A DNA stretch of 64,000 nucleotides from Nocardia testacea NBRC 100365 (GCF_000308775.1 NZ_BAGJ01000043.1:50637-114636); one strand, 5' to 3'; shown: positions 7,264 through 16,013, counted from the stretch's first letter. Notes: generated by a model not told the origin, from the letters alone. Translations and numbers: made by a program.

Positions 7264-7987
7264 TCGGCAGTTCCTCGACCGCGGTGATCCGCAGCCCCGC
7301 CCGCAGCAGCGCCCCCACCACCTCGCCCAATCCGTGCCGCCACTCGGATACGGCGTCGTGCGCGATCTGCCCGGCCGAATCCTCGGTATAGCTGCCCGAT
7401 TCGATGTAGGTACGGTGGCCACCGCCGCCCAGGTAATCGTCGGTGACCTCCCAGGGTTCGAATTCCATGGACCCGAGGATCGGATGGTCGTCGCGGATCA
7501 GGAACACTCCGCCGGGTTCGAGTAGGTCGTGGATCGACTGCGCCCAGTCGTCCAGTTCGGGTAGCCACACGATGGTTCCGGCACTGGTGACGACGAGGTC
7601 GAACCGGCGGTCCAGCACGGCCGAGGCGAACCGCGCGTCGCCTTCCACGAAGGTGATCTCCCGGCCGGCGGCCCGCGCGATCCGCGCGGCGTGGCTCAGC
7701 GAGTTGGGCGAGAAGTCGAGCCCGTGCACATCGCGCGCGCCCAGGCGGGACCAGGAGAGTGTGTCGATGCCGATATGACACTGCAGATGCAACAGGGACC
7801 GATCCCGTACCCCGGATTCCGGGAGATGCGCGGCCAGCACCGCCAGATCGTTGCGCACCACCGGGGAGATTCGCCCGGTGTCGGCCACGAAGGCATCCAC
7901 GTCGTACATCCGCGAACGCCGGTGGACCTCGGCGCGATCGTCCCAGTTCGCCCGGTTGGCGGCAATCGCCGCGGCCTCGTCCATCAT
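7151..7987 (-). CDS. Class I SAM-dependent methyltransferase
   Basis: Soluble methyltransferase of 278 aa with a Rossmann-like fold. Motif I region is LLHLQCHIGIDTLSWSRLGA (about residues 65-84), followed by HGLDFSPNSLSHAARIA, FVEGDARFA and FDLVVTSAGTIVWLPEL, the usual SAM-binding order, and LLEPGGVFLIRDDHP. Two adjacent ATG codons stand at 7987 and 7984; AAGGG lies just upstream. It is divergent from a TetR regulator that shares its promoter region, so it is the probable regulated target. The methyl acceptor is unknown. Confidence 0.88.
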   Translation of the reverse strand: MMDEAAAIAANRANWDDRAEVHRRSRMYDVDAFVADTGRISPVVRNDLAVLAAHLPESGVRDRSLLHLQCHIGIDTLSWSRLGARDVHGLDFSPNSLSHAARIARAAGREITFVEGDARFASAVLDRRFDLVVTSAGTIVWLPELDDWAQSIHDLLEPGGVFLIRDDHPILGSMEFEPWEVTDDYLGGGGHRTYIESGSYTEDSAGQIAHDAVSEWRHGLGEVVGALLRAGLRITAVEELPIMDWPAFPDLVPCPQGWTLPPGAPRIPLNFAVVARRA

Positions 7988-8020
7988 CGGCCCTTCCAGG
8001 GGTCGGTAGCAGGAGCGACC

Positions 8021-8046
8021 GTTTCTATCACACCTGCGATAGAAAC
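8021..8046. promoter_or_regulatory. Inverted repeat operator between methyltransferase and TetR genes
   Basis: Perfect 9-bp arms GTTTCTATC (8021-8029) and GATAGAAAC (8038-8046) flank an 8-base spacer. The site lies in the divergent promoter between the methyltransferase and the TetR regulator, the expected place and size for a TetR dimer site. Downstream, TAGACT (8061-8066) fits a -10 box and ends 6 bases before the TetR GTG, so that mRNA may be leaderless. The TetR protein as the binder is inference. Confidence 0.7.
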
Positions 8047-8072
8047 CTGAACCGATTTTCTAGACTGGGCCG

Positions 8073-8651
8073 GTGCCGGTCCGAGTAGATGCCGAGGCGC
8101 GCCGCCGCCATATCGTCGACGCCGCGCTGCGCCTGATCGTGCGCGGCGGTATCACCGCCGCGACCTTCCGGAAGGTCGCGGTGGAGGCCGACTTGAATGT
8201 GGGGTCGGTGCGGCACTACTTCGCCGACCACGAGTCGCTGGTCGTGGCCGTCGCGACCGAGGTCGGCGACCGGATGGGGCAGCGGCTGACCCGCCATCGC
8301 GCGCCCGGGAACGGAGACCGCGAGGCGGCCCGCCGGCACCTGCTCGCCGTGCTCGCGGAACTGGTACCGCTGGACGAGGAACGCCATCGCGAAGCGGTCG
8401 TCCTGCTGGAGATCATCGCCGCCTCCCGGCTCGACCCCGCGTTCGCACCGGTGGTCCGGCAGATGGCCGCGGATCTGCGGCAGGTACTCACCGACGCGGT
8501 GGCCGCGACCGGGACCGCCGACCCCGCTCCCGCCGCCGCGCACCTCGCCGCGCTGGTCTCGGGTCTGTCACTGGACACGGTCACGCCACACGGATCCGTC
8601 GACCGCGCGACGATTCTCACCGTGCTGGAACGCCACGTAGCGACCCTCTGA
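8073..8651 (+). CDS. TetR family transcriptional regulator
   Basis: Dimeric one-component repressor, 192 aa. The N-terminal helix-turn-helix reads RRRHIVDAALRLIVRGGITA, then FRKVAVEADLNVGSVRHYFA with the typical Tyr-Phe at the end of the recognition helix. The C-terminal two thirds form the ligand-binding helical domain; the ligand is unknown. GTG 8073 is chosen because the family motif begins a few residues in and a -10 box stands 6 bases upstream. It is divergent from the methyltransferase and probably controls both through the inverted repeat at 8021-8046. Confidence 0.9.
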   Translation: MPVRVDAEARRRHIVDAALRLIVRGGITAATFRKVAVEADLNVGSVRHYFADHESLVVAVATEVGDRMGQRLTRHRAPGNGDREAARRHLLAVLAELVPLDEERHREAVVLLEIIAASRLDPAFAPVVRQMAADLRQVLTDAVAATGTADPAPAAAHLAALVSGLSLDTVTPHGSVDRATILTVLERHVATL

Positions 8652-8797
8652 AAATCAAGTATCGAAGCGGATCTACTGAAACCGCCAACCACCCCCGGAC
8701 CATGGGTGACACAGCCGCCGAGGTTCTACCTGGGAGACAGAATCGTGGCCCGGCACGCCACCGCAATCGAGGTCGCCGCCGAAACCCTGATCAAGAA

Positions 8798-8828
8798 GTG
8801 CTGAACTAGTTCAGCACTGTGCTAATCT
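8798..8828 (+). promoter_or_regulatory. Toxin-antitoxin promoter with perfect 20-bp palindrome
   Basis: GTGCTGAACTAGTTCAGCAC (8798-8817) is a perfect palindrome. It covers the -35 position of a promoter whose -10 box, TAATCT, lies at 8823-8828, 7 bases before the antitoxin ATG; the mRNA may be leaderless. Autoregulation by the antitoxin or its complex with the toxin is the usual mode for such operons and is inferred here. Confidence 0.65.
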
Positions 8829-8835
8829 CGGACAT

Positions 8836-9303
8836 ATGAGCGCGATGAAGAGCCTGCCGTTCAGCGATTTGGTGCGGAAGCAGACCTCGGTTTTCCCACT
8901 ACTCGCCGACGCCGACGTGCTCTTGGAGCGCCGCGATGCCGAGAACGTCGTCCTGATGCGTGATGAGCGGTATCGCGCCATGGACGGCGCACTCCGGCTC
9001 GCCGCCCGGTCGCTCGGCCTGGTAGCGAAAGCAAACCGGCAATTGGCCGAGGACGTCCTTGCCGAAGAACTACCCTGGCTACGCTGGCTACCGGCCGAAC
9101 ACCGGCCCGAAGCGATCGGAGAACTCCTCGACGATCTGCTCGCCGGCGCGGATACCGGGCACTACCTTCCGTTCCTCAGGGATCTGATCGCGTGGAAGCA
9201 CACGGCCGAGATCTACACGGACCCGGCGTTGGTGGCGGAGCTGAGTGGTCCGTTCGATACCTCCGAGTTCGTGGAGGTCGACCGGCCGGGCAAGCGCAGA
9301 TGA
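8836..9303 (+). CDS. Antitoxin, Phd/YefM-like N-terminus
   Basis: First gene of a two-gene toxin-antitoxin operon, 155 aa. The N-terminus LPFSDLVRKQTSVFPLLADA and LLERRDAENVVLMRDERYRA matches the Phd/YefM DNA-binding fold (about residues 5-50), which binds the operon's own promoter. The C-terminal part is helical and longer than in classic Phd proteins (usually about 80-90 aa); it probably wraps the toxin. The stop overlaps the toxin start as ATGA, so the pair is coupled. Confidence 0.8.
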   Translation: MSAMKSLPFSDLVRKQTSVFPLLADADVLLERRDAENVVLMRDERYRAMDGALRLAARSLGLVAKANRQLAEDVLAEELPWLRWLPAEHRPEAIGELLDDLLAGADTGHYLPFLRDLIAWKHTAEIYTDPALVAELSGPFDTSEFVEVDRPGKRR

Positions 9304-9677
9304 TCCGTCACAAGCGAGGCGACGAGGTCCCTCGCCCCAAACCATGGCGGGTACTCCTGCACAACACAGACACCGCTCGCGGTTGGTCCGAACTCGAGCG
9401 GCAGGCGCTCGATGCATTGGATCGCGCCTGGGTCGCAATCACCTCCGAGCCACGCAGTGTGCAGAATCCAGGGCGTCAACACCGGCTGAAGACGACTCTG
9501 GGCGCGGTGAAAATCGGCGGCACCGAGTTGGAACAGTGGCAGTACGAGGTCACCAGCGGGGCACGGATCTGGTACGCCATCGACGATGAGCAGCGGACAT
9601 TGTGGGTCACCAAGGCCGAAACCGGCCATCCGGGGATAACAGACCGCGGAAAAGGCGGCGGCCGCCGCTCCCGGTGA
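9300..9677 (+). CDS. RelE/ParE-like toxin
   Basis: Second gene of the toxin-antitoxin pair, 125 aa from ATG 9300, which overlaps the antitoxin stop by ATGA. Core: RGWSELERQALDALDRAWVA, then HRLKTTLGAVKIGGTELEQW and YEVTSGARIWYAIDDEQRTL, a beta-sheet with basic residues as in RelE/ParE-fold toxins, where the target is ribosome-bound mRNA or gyrase. The end carries an Arg/Gly-rich tail. Which target applies is not determined. A longer frame exists upstream inside the antitoxin gene but the coupled ATG is the better start. Confidence 0.75.
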   Translation: MIRHKRGDEVPRPKPWRVLLHNTDTARGWSELERQALDALDRAWVAITSEPRSVQNPGRQHRLKTTLGAVKIGGTELEQWQYEVTSGARIWYAIDDEQRTLWVTKAETGHPGITDRGKGGGRRSR

Positions 9678-9756
9678 CCGCGGCCGGTCCCGCGTTGTAA
9701 GCGCTCGTCGGCCGGCGCCGAACGGGGCGGAATGGTCCCCCACGCCGCCCCGGCTG

Positions 9757-10956
9757 TCAGAACGTGGCCGGCATACTCTCCCAGCCGCGCACCGTGGAGG
9801 TCGGCGAGAGTTTGGCATTCGTCGCGTCGGTCTCCCATTCCGGGAACCGCTTCAGGATCTCCTCCAGCGCGATCCGGCCCTCCAGCCGGGCCAGTGCCGA
9901 ACCCATGCAGAAATGGGTGCCCACGCTGAAGGCCAGGTGCGGCCTGGCCTCCCGGTGGATATCGAATACGTCGCCGTCGGGGGCGAATTGCCGGTGGTCA
10001 CGGTTGGCGGCACCGATGAGCATCATCATGGCGCTGCCCGCGGGCACCGTCGTACCGTGGAATTCGATATCCCGGGTCACATAGCGGGCCACATGGGGCG
10101 CGGGAGGTTCGTAGCGCAGCAGTTCCTCGATGGCGGCGGGAATGAGCGACGGGTTATCGACGAGTTCGCGGCGCTGGTCGGGGTGTTCGGAGAGGACCTT
10201 GCCCGCCCAGCCGATCAGCCGAGTGGTGGTCTCGTTACCGGCCCCGGACACGACATTGATATAGGTGAGCACCTCGGCGCGCGTCAGGTGGCGCAGGGTG
10301 CCGGTCTCGTCCTCGAATTCGACACCGAGCAGTTCGGAGATGATGTCGTCGGAGGGGTGCTCGGCCCGCCAGTCGACGTATTTCTCGAAGAGTTCACCGC
10401 TGGCCAGGCTCTCCGCCGAGACCTGCATCGGTTTGCCCTCTTCGGTGCGCATCTGGTCGTTGGCGAAATCCCGGACCGCCTCCTGATCCTCCTCGGGAAT
10501 TCCGAGCAGCATGCCGATTGTCCGCATCGGCATCTGCGCGCCCAGATCGGCGATGAAATCGATACGGCCGGTCCCGACGAGCGGATCGAGGCTGCGCCGG
10601 CAGAATTCGCGCACCTTCTCCTCCAGCGCGGAGATCTTGCGCGGGGTGAACATGCGCGAGAGCAGTTTGCGGTGCATGGTGTGCACGGGCGGATCCTCGA
10701 AGATGAGCACGCCCGGCGGGATCTCGATATTCGCTTTGATGAGTTCGATGATCGCGCCGCGTGCCGAGCTGAAGGTGTCCTTGTCGATCAGCGCGGCATT
10801 CACATCGGCGAAACGGCTCAGGGCGAAGAAGTCGTGGGTTTCGTTGTAGTAGAGCGGCCTCTCTTCGCGGAGCCGCTTGAACATGGGATACGGGTCGGCA
10901 TTGAGCTCGACATCGTAGGGGTCGTAATAGACGTCGCTGGGCGCGCTGGTCGTCAC
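9757..10956 (-). CDS. Cytochrome P450 (1)
   Basis: Soluble bacterial P450 monooxygenase, 399 aa. Visible signatures: oxygen-activating I-helix GAGNETTTR, K-helix EELLRYE (Glu-x-x-Arg) and heme loop FSVGTHFCMGSALAR with the Cys ligand. Electrons must come from a ferredoxin; the nearest is the gene at 12244. Last gene of the minus-strand catabolic series; GTG start at 10956 with GGAGAGGAG upstream. It lies 34 bases after a second P450 gene. Substrate unknown, probably a cyclic compound given the neighbours. Confidence 0.95.
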   Translation of the reverse strand: MTTSAPSDVYYDPYDVELNADPYPMFKRLREERPLYYNETHDFFALSRFADVNAALIDKDTFSSARGAIIELIKANIEIPPGVLIFEDPPVHTMHRKLLSRMFTPRKISALEEKVREFCRRSLDPLVGTGRIDFIADLGAQMPMRTIGMLLGIPEEDQEAVRDFANDQMRTEEGKPMQVSAESLASGELFEKYVDWRAEHPSDDIISELLGVEFEDETGTLRHLTRAEVLTYINVVSGAGNETTTRLIGWAGKVLSEHPDQRRELVDNPSLIPAAIEELLRYEPPAPHVARYVTRDIEFHGTTVPAGSAMMMLIGAANRDHRQFAPDGDVFDIHREARPHLAFSVGTHFCMGSALARLEGRIALEEILKRFPEWETDATNAKLSPTSTVRGWESMPATF

Positions 10957-10990
10957 CGGGCGTCTCCTCTCCGGAAATTGTTCGGCGTGG

Positions 10991-12241
10991 TCACCACGTC
11001 ACGGGTAGGCGGTACACGCCGTAGGCGAGCTTGTCGTGTTTGAATTCGACGTCCTCGAGCGGAATGGCCAGGCGCATGGTGGGAATCCGGCGCAGCAGCG
11101 TCTTGAAGACGATCTGCAGTTCCACCCGGGCCAGCTGCTGGCCCACGCACTGATGCGGTCCGAAACCGAAACCGACGTGCAGCCGGGCGGGGCGGGTGAG
11201 ATCGAGTTTGTCCGGCTCCGGGAACTGGTTCGGATCCCAGTTGGCGGGGGCGAGGTCGATGATCACGCCCTCACCGGCCTTGATCGTGTGCCCGCCGATC
11301 TCGATATCGTCGAGGGCGACCCGGCGCTGACCGTTCTGGATGATGCTCAGATAGCGCAGCAGTTCCTCGACGGCGTTCGCGACGACCTTGGGATCGTCGG
11401 TATCGCGCAGCAGTGCGAGTTGCTCGGGATGCTCGAGCAGGGCGAGGGTACCCAGGGAGATCATATTCGCGCTGGTCTCGTGCCCGGCGATGAGGACGCC
11501 GGTCCCGATCTGGGCGGCTTCCTTCATGGAGATCTCGCCCGCGGTGACGCGTTCGGCGAGCTCGGTGACCATATCCTCGGCCGGATTCTCCATCTTGGCC
11601 TTGATCAGGTCGATCAGGTACCGGGCCAGGCCGACCCGGCCCTTCGCCGACTCCTCCTTGGTGGCGTAGCGGGAGACTCCGGTCGTCGCGTGCTGCTGGA
11701 AGAATTCGTGGTCCTCGTAGGGCACGCCCAGCATTTCGCTGATCACCAGGGAGGGCACCGGTAGCGCCAGCGCCTCCACCAGGTCGGCGGGTCGCGGACC
11801 GGCGAGGATGGCGTCGATATGGTCGTCGGTGATCTGCTGGATGGCCGGGCGGAGAGCGTCGACGCGTTTGACGGTGAACGGTTTGGTCATCATCCGGCGG
11901 AACCGGCTGTGCTCCTCGCCGTCGGTGTTGAACACCGATTTGGCCCGGTGGTTGACCAGCTCCAGCATGCCTTCGTTCCAGTGCGGAAAGTGCGGCCGGG
12001 AATCATCGACGCTGATCCGGGGATCCGACATCAACGCTTTGAGTTCGGCGTATCCGGTGACCAGCCACGGCGTACTGCCGTCCCAGATGCGGACCCGGCT
12101 CAGCGGGCGCTCGGTGATCAGTCCGAGCACCTCCGGCGGCGGCGCGAACGGGCAGCCGGGAGCGCGATCCAGCGGATAGGACAGGACCTGCCCGGTATCG
12201 GAAGCGTGGGTCGGGGTCTGCGACCCGGATGAATTCGACAC
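10991..12241 (-). CDS. Cytochrome P450 (2)
   Basis: P450 monooxygenase, 416 aa, similar in lay-out to actinobacterial CYP105-type enzymes (N-terminal YPLDRAPGCPFAPPPE). I-helix AGHETSANM, Glu-x-x-Arg in EELLRYLS, heme loop FGFGPHQCVGQQLARVEL. The GTG at 12241 has GAGGAG upstream and follows the ferredoxin stop by two bases, so P450 and ferredoxin are almost certainly one unit and redox partners. The open frame extends upstream through the ferredoxin but that is antisense-free overlap without P450 similarity. Confidence 0.95.
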   Translation of the reverse strand: MSNSSGSQTPTHASDTGQVLSYPLDRAPGCPFAPPPEVLGLITERPLSRVRIWDGSTPWLVTGYAELKALMSDPRISVDDSRPHFPHWNEGMLELVNHRAKSVFNTDGEEHSRFRRMMTKPFTVKRVDALRPAIQQITDDHIDAILAGPRPADLVEALALPVPSLVISEMLGVPYEDHEFFQQHATTGVSRYATKEESAKGRVGLARYLIDLIKAKMENPAEDMVTELAERVTAGEISMKEAAQIGTGVLIAGHETSANMISLGTLALLEHPEQLALLRDTDDPKVVANAVEELLRYLSIIQNGQRRVALDDIEIGGHTIKAGEGVIIDLAPANWDPNQFPEPDKLDLTRPARLHVGFGFGPHQCVGQQLARVELQIVFKTLLRRIPTMRLAIPLEDVEFKHDKLAYGVYRLPVTW

Positions 12242-12243
12242 TG

Positions 12244-12441
12244 CTACTCCTCGTGGACGTGAATGGCCATGGCGGGGCACACGGCGGCGGCCTCGCGCAC
12301 CTCGTCGGCGAGTTCGGCGGGCGGGTTCTCGTCCAGCAGCACGACGATGCCGTCGTCCTCGCGCTGATCGAACACCGCGTCGGCCGCCATCACGCAATGC
12401 CCGGCGGCAATGCATTTCCCTTGTTCGACAGTCACTTTCAT
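12244..12441 (-). CDS. Small P450-type ferredoxin (three-cysteine)
   Basis: Electron carrier of 65 aa from ATG 12441 (GGGAGA upstream). Cluster ligands are in KCIAAGHC and AAAVCPAMAI: three Cys with a Gly/His in place of the fourth, as in the [3Fe-4S] ferredoxins that serve bacterial P450s. Immediately upstream of P450 (2) and in the same series as P450 (1), it is the likely direct electron donor to one or both. A matching reductase is not adjacent; the NuoF-like flavoprotein at 34221 is one candidate. Confidence 0.9.
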   Translation of the reverse strand: MKVTVEQGKCIAAGHCVMAADAVFDQREDDGIVVLLDENPPAELADEVREAAAVCPAMAIHVHEE

Positions 12442-12475
12442 GACGTTTCTCCCTGGTGGTGAGGATCCGGCCGGC

Positions 12476-13327
12476 TCACGATGTTCCGGCGGGGGCGGCA
12501 GCGGTTCCATTGGCCGCCGGATCGGATCTACGGGCGCGCAGCGGTTTACCGGCGGTGGTACCGCCGTCGACGGTCAGCACGGTGCCGGTGAGATAGCGGG
12601 AGCGGTCGCCGGCGAAATAGACGGCCGCTTCGGCGACATCCTCGGGGGTGCCCTCGCGCGCCAGGGGGCGATCCTGGTTCATCATTTCCCGCATGGCCCG
12701 CGTCATCCGCTCCGCCTTCTCCGGCGACATGGTGGTGGACGCCTTGGCGAGCAGATCGGTGGGGATATTGCCGGGGGCGATGCAATTGACCCGGATGTCG
12801 TACTGCGCCAGTTCGATCGCGGCGGATTTCGTGAAATGGATGACCGCCGCCTTGGAGGCGCGGTAGGCCAGCACCCCGCCGCCGGCCTGCACCCCGCCCA
12901 CCGAGGAGAGGTTGATGATCGAGCCGCCGCCGTGTTCGGACATATGCCGCGCCGCCAGCCGGGTCCCCGCCATCACACCGAGCACATTGACCGACATCAC
13001 CCGGTAGAAATCGGCGAAATCGTCGTCCAGGATGCTGCGATGCATCTTCCCGGAAATACCGGCGTTGTTGCACATGATGTGCAGGCCGCCGAAGCGTCGC
13101 ACGGCGAGGTCGGCGAGTGCGGCGATCTGTTCGGGGTCGGCGACATCGGTGGTCCGGAACAGGGCCCCCGCACCACAGCGCCGGGCCACGGCGGCGCCGC
13201 GGTCGGCGTCGATATCACCCACCACCACATGCGCGCCCTCGACCGCGAACCGCTCGGCCATGGCGCTGCCCAGCCCGGTCGCCGCACCGGTCACCACCGC
13301 GACCTTGCCCGCCAACTCGTTGCTCAT
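12476..13327 (-). CDS. SDR family oxidoreductase
   Basis: NAD(P)-dependent short-chain dehydrogenase, 283 aa. Cofactor loop VVTGAATGLG, NNAG element in CNNAGISGK, catalytic Ser in INLSSVGG and YRASK (Tyr-x-x-x-Lys). C-terminus GTVLTVDGGTTAG is typical; after it comes a 20-residue Arg/Ala-rich tail. I use ATG 13327; the frame is open further upstream but the family begins at NELAGKVAVV. Lies in the middle of the minus-strand catabolic series. Substrate, presumably a ring or side-chain alcohol, unknown. Confidence 0.92.
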   Translation of the reverse strand: MSNELAGKVAVVTGAATGLGSAMAERFAVEGAHVVVGDIDADRGAAVARRCGAGALFRTTDVADPEQIAALADLAVRRFGGLHIMCNNAGISGKMHRSILDDDFADFYRVMSVNVLGVMAGTRLAARHMSEHGGGSIINLSSVGGVQAGGGVLAYRASKAAVIHFTKSAAIELAQYDIRVNCIAPGNIPTDLLAKASTTMSPEKAERMTRAMREMMNQDRPLAREGTPEDVAEAAVYFAGDRSRYLTGTVLTVDGGTTAGKPLRARRSDPAANGTAAAPAGTS

Positions 13328-13391
13328 TGCGCTGCGTTCCTCTCGTAACGACGTTCCGTGGACCTCCGGTGGACCCCCGCGAAACCGCGGG

Positions 13392-14402
13392 TCATCCACT
13401 GCGCGCGTAATCGGGGGCCGGCGTGCATCCGGCGGAATTCCGGTCCAGGAAATCCAGGAGCAGCGCGTTCACCGTTTCGGGTTGTTCCAGTTGCGGGCAG
13501 TGCCCGGCCTCGTCGACGACCGCCGAGTGCGCGTCCGGGATACGGGCCGCCAGTTCGGCGGCCCAACCGGGTGGCAGGAGTTTGTCGGCGCCGCCCTCGA
13601 TCACCAGGGTCGGCACCCGGATCCGCTCGAACCGGCGGTCGCCCGGGCCGGGTGGTGGAGGCGCGCCGGGCCGCCGGAAGCGCGCGGCCGCGATCGCCTC
13701 CCAGGCGCCGGGCGCGGTCGCCGAATCGAACCGGCGGCCCAGGTAGACTTCGTCGGCCGGGTAGGCGGGCGAGGCGAACAGCGCGGTGACTATCCGGCGC
13801 ATGGCGGGCACGGTGGCGTCGAAATCGTAGAGTGCCTGCATATGCTCGCCGGCCTGTATCTGCCCGCCGCCGCAGATGGTCACCATGGCGCGCACCGGCA
13901 GGACCGGCCGCTCGGCGGTGGTATCGGTCAGCAGGTTCACCGCGCCCATGGAATTGCCCACGAAGAAGGCGGATTCGATACCGAGCAGGGCACAGAATCG
14001 CGCGATGTGCCGGATACGCATCCCCCGGCCGTCGGTGAAATCGACGACCTTGGCCGATTCGCCGAACCCCAGCATGTCCGGGGCGTATACGTGGTAGCGC
14101 CGGGCGAGCGCGCCGATGGTTCTCTCCCAGCATATTTCGGCGCTCGCCCCGAATTCCCCGCCGTGCAACAGGACGACCGGCTCACCGGCACCCGCTTCGA
14201 GGAAATGCGTGCGCAACCCGTCCACGACGATCGTGCGGTGCGCGTAATCGCCCGGATCGTCGCGGCCGGGCACTGCGACGGGCCCGTGGCGATCGGACCC
14301 CGTCACCGCTTCCGGGCCCGGGGCTCTCCTCCTGCGCTCATCGAACGCGCCCGGAGACGCTGTGTGGGCGTGTCCGACTGTCTTCGGGTTCGCCCCGCTC
14401 AT
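13392..14402 (-). CDS. Alpha/beta hydrolase, meta-cleavage-product type
   Basis: Alpha/beta hydrolase, 336 aa. Oxyanion region VVLLHGGEFGAS, nucleophile elbow VGNSMGAVN (Ser), acid region VIEGGADKLLPP, and catalytic His in DEAGHCPQLEQP. The core resembles C-C bond hydrolases such as BphD/HsaD. About 50 residues before the core are Arg/Pro-rich and not part of the fold; the ATG at 14402 overlaps the stop of the FMN reductase gene by ATGA, which supports this start. Likely a second ring-fission hydrolase or an esterase in the pathway, beside the MhpC-like one at 22616. Confidence 0.87.
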   Translation of the reverse strand: MSGANPKTVGHAHTASPGAFDERRRRAPGPEAVTGSDRHGPVAVPGRDDPGDYAHRTIVVDGLRTHFLEAGAGEPVVLLHGGEFGASAEICWERTIGALARRYHVYAPDMLGFGESAKVVDFTDGRGMRIRHIARFCALLGIESAFFVGNSMGAVNLLTDTTAERPVLPVRAMVTICGGGQIQAGEHMQALYDFDATVPAMRRIVTALFASPAYPADEVYLGRRFDSATAPGAWEAIAAARFRRPGAPPPPGPGDRRFERIRVPTLVIEGGADKLLPPGWAAELAARIPDAHSAVVDEAGHCPQLEQPETVNALLLDFLDRNSAGCTPAPDYARSG

Positions 14403-15013
14403 GCGGGGCCCCCGGTCGCCTTGGCGCTGGTGAGCACCTGCGTGGCCAGCAGCTCGAGCTGACCGCGCACCCCGGGGTCGGACAGGGCCCCGGTGTCGTC
14501 CCAGATCTTGTCGGCCGAATTGATCGCGACCCCGATGGGAGTGGGCCAGGCGCGCAGGGCGTGACCGATCCCGCGCAGCTGGCCGAGCGTGCCGACCGCG
14601 GCCTGCCAGCCGTAGGCGCAGGTGATACAGCCCCAGGGTTTGTTGTCCAGGTAGACCGTGGGATCGGTGCGCATATCCTCGACGTAGTCCAGCGCGTTCT
14701 TCACCAGGCCCGAGATCGCGCCGTGGTACCCGGGCGACCCGACGATCACCGCGTCGGCGGCACGTAATGCCTCCACCAGCGCGATGGCCTGCGGGGTGCG
14801 GGCCGGGTCGTGCGGGTTGTACATCGGCAGATCGATATCCGGGCCGCTGAACAGGGCGGTACGGCCGCCTCGCTTCTCGACCTCGTCCAGGCAGTGGCGT
14901 AACGCCCGTTCGGTCGAGGAATTCGCCCGCAACGTCCCGCCGAGGCCGACGACGAACGGCCGGGTATCCGCGCCGGATCCTGTGCGCTCCACCATTGTGC
15001 TTCCCAAGGTCAT
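14399..15013 (-). CDS. NADPH-dependent FMN reductase family protein
   Basis: Flavodoxin-fold reductase, 204 aa. FVVGLGGTLRANSSTERALR is the FMN-phosphate loop, and IVGSPGYHGAISGLVKNALD is the signature of the family. It could supply reduced FMN to the luciferase-like monooxygenase at 16921, two genes further upstream in the same series. Coupled to the hydrolase gene by an ATGA overlap; 10 bases after the cyclase gene. An in-frame alternative start, MVERTGSG, lies six codons in. Confidence 0.9.
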   Translation of the reverse strand: MTLGSTMVERTGSGADTRPFVVGLGGTLRANSSTERALRHCLDEVEKRGGRTALFSGPDIDLPMYNPHDPARTPQAIALVEALRAADAVIVGSPGYHGAISGLVKNALDYVEDMRTDPTVYLDNKPWGCITCAYGWQAAVGTLGQLRGIGHALRAWPTPIGVAINSADKIWDDTGALSDPGVRGQLELLATQVLTSAKATGGPA

Positions 15014-15023
15014 GACCGGTCTC

Positions 15024-16013
15024 CTATTTGATGGCGATCGGATTGATCGGTGAGCCCACCGCGCCCACCACCCGCAGCGGCGGTGCGATCAGCTGGAATT
15101 CGTAGATTCCGTCGGCCGCGCAATCGGCGGCCAGGGCGGTGAAATCCCAGTATTCGCCGAGCATCAGGCCCATATCGCGGAGGCACAGCATATGCAGCGG
15201 CAGGAAGGTGCCGTCGACGCCGGACACCGGATTCTCCACCATGAGGTTGTCCGCGGCCACCGCGGCGATCTCGTGTTCGTGCAGCCAGGCGGCGCAGGTC
15301 CAGTCCAGGCCCGCATAGGGCTCGGATCCGTCGCCCGCCTCGAGGAAGCGGTTCCACCAGCCTGTGCGCACCAGCAGGATATCGCCGGATTCGATGGTCA
15401 CGCCCTGTCGTTTCGCGCATTCGTCGAGTTCGTCACCGGTGACCGGCTCGCCGACTTCGAGGAATACCTCCGCGCCTCGATATTTCACCAGGTCCAGCAG
15501 TACACCGCGGCCGGTGATGCCTTTGCAGTCGACTTTCTCGATACCGCAGTGGAAAGCGCCCATACTGGTCACCGAATTCGCCGGGAATCCGTTGTAGAGC
15601 TTGTCGTCGTAGTAGACGTGCGAGAAGGCGTCCCACTGGGTGGCGGCCTGCAACGGCATGATGAGCATATCGTCGTTGAACCGGAACGGGTTGTCGGCGA
15701 AGAATCCGGCCAGCTCACCGGCCACGGAGTTCTGGAGCCATTTCGGGCCGTATTCGACCAGCGTCGCCGCGTCGCCGCCGTCGACGGTCATCACGTGTGT
15801 GGGGTTTGCCCGGAATTTGAACGCGCCCTGCGGTCCGTTGGAGCCGAAATCGATTCCCAGCGGGAAGACCTTCCCGTGCCGGACCAGCCGGGCGGCTGCC
15901 GCGACCTTGGCCGGGGTGATGAAATTCAGCGTGCCGAGTTCGTCGTCGGCGCCCCAGCGGCCCCAGTTGCGCACGCTGTCTCCGGCTTTCCGGAAATCGG
16001 TCAGAGTAGCCAC
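15024..16013 (-). CDS. Cyclase family protein (kynurenine-formamidase-like hydrolase)
   Basis: Metal-dependent hydrolase of the cyclase/KynB family, 329 aa. ADDELGTLNFITPAKV is a typical opening; the metal-binding region is TQWDAFSHVYYDDKLYNG, and LVRTGWWNRF and EYWDFTALAADC follow. Such enzymes hydrolyse ring amides, lactones or enol lactones. Start GTG 16013 with AAGGAGGAG upstream. Neighbours suggest it opens a ring or lactone intermediate. The reaction is not determined. Confidence 0.87.
   Translation of the reverse strand: MATLTDFRKAGDSVRNWGRWGADDELGTLNFITPAKVAAAARLVRHGKVFPLGIDFGSNGPQGAFKFRANPTHVMTVDGGDAATLVEYGPKWLQNSVAGELAGFFADNPFRFNDDMLIMPLQAATQWDAFSHVYYDDKLYNGFPANSVTSMGAFHCGIEKVDCKGITGRGVLLDLVKYRGAEVFLEVGEPVTGDELDECAKRQGVTIESGDILLVRTGWWNRFLEAGDGSEPYAGLDWTCAAWLHEHEIAAVAADNLMVENPVSGVDGTFLPLHMLCLRDMGLMLGEYWDFTALAADCAADGIYEFQLIAPPLRVVGAVGSPINPIAIK

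Noticed and set aside
8700..8806. A tiny ORF (GTG at about 8744, MARHATAIEVAAETLIKKC) before the toxin-antitoxin palindrome
   Set aside because: Nineteen codons, no homology recognised, ends inside the palindrome; too little to call a gene.
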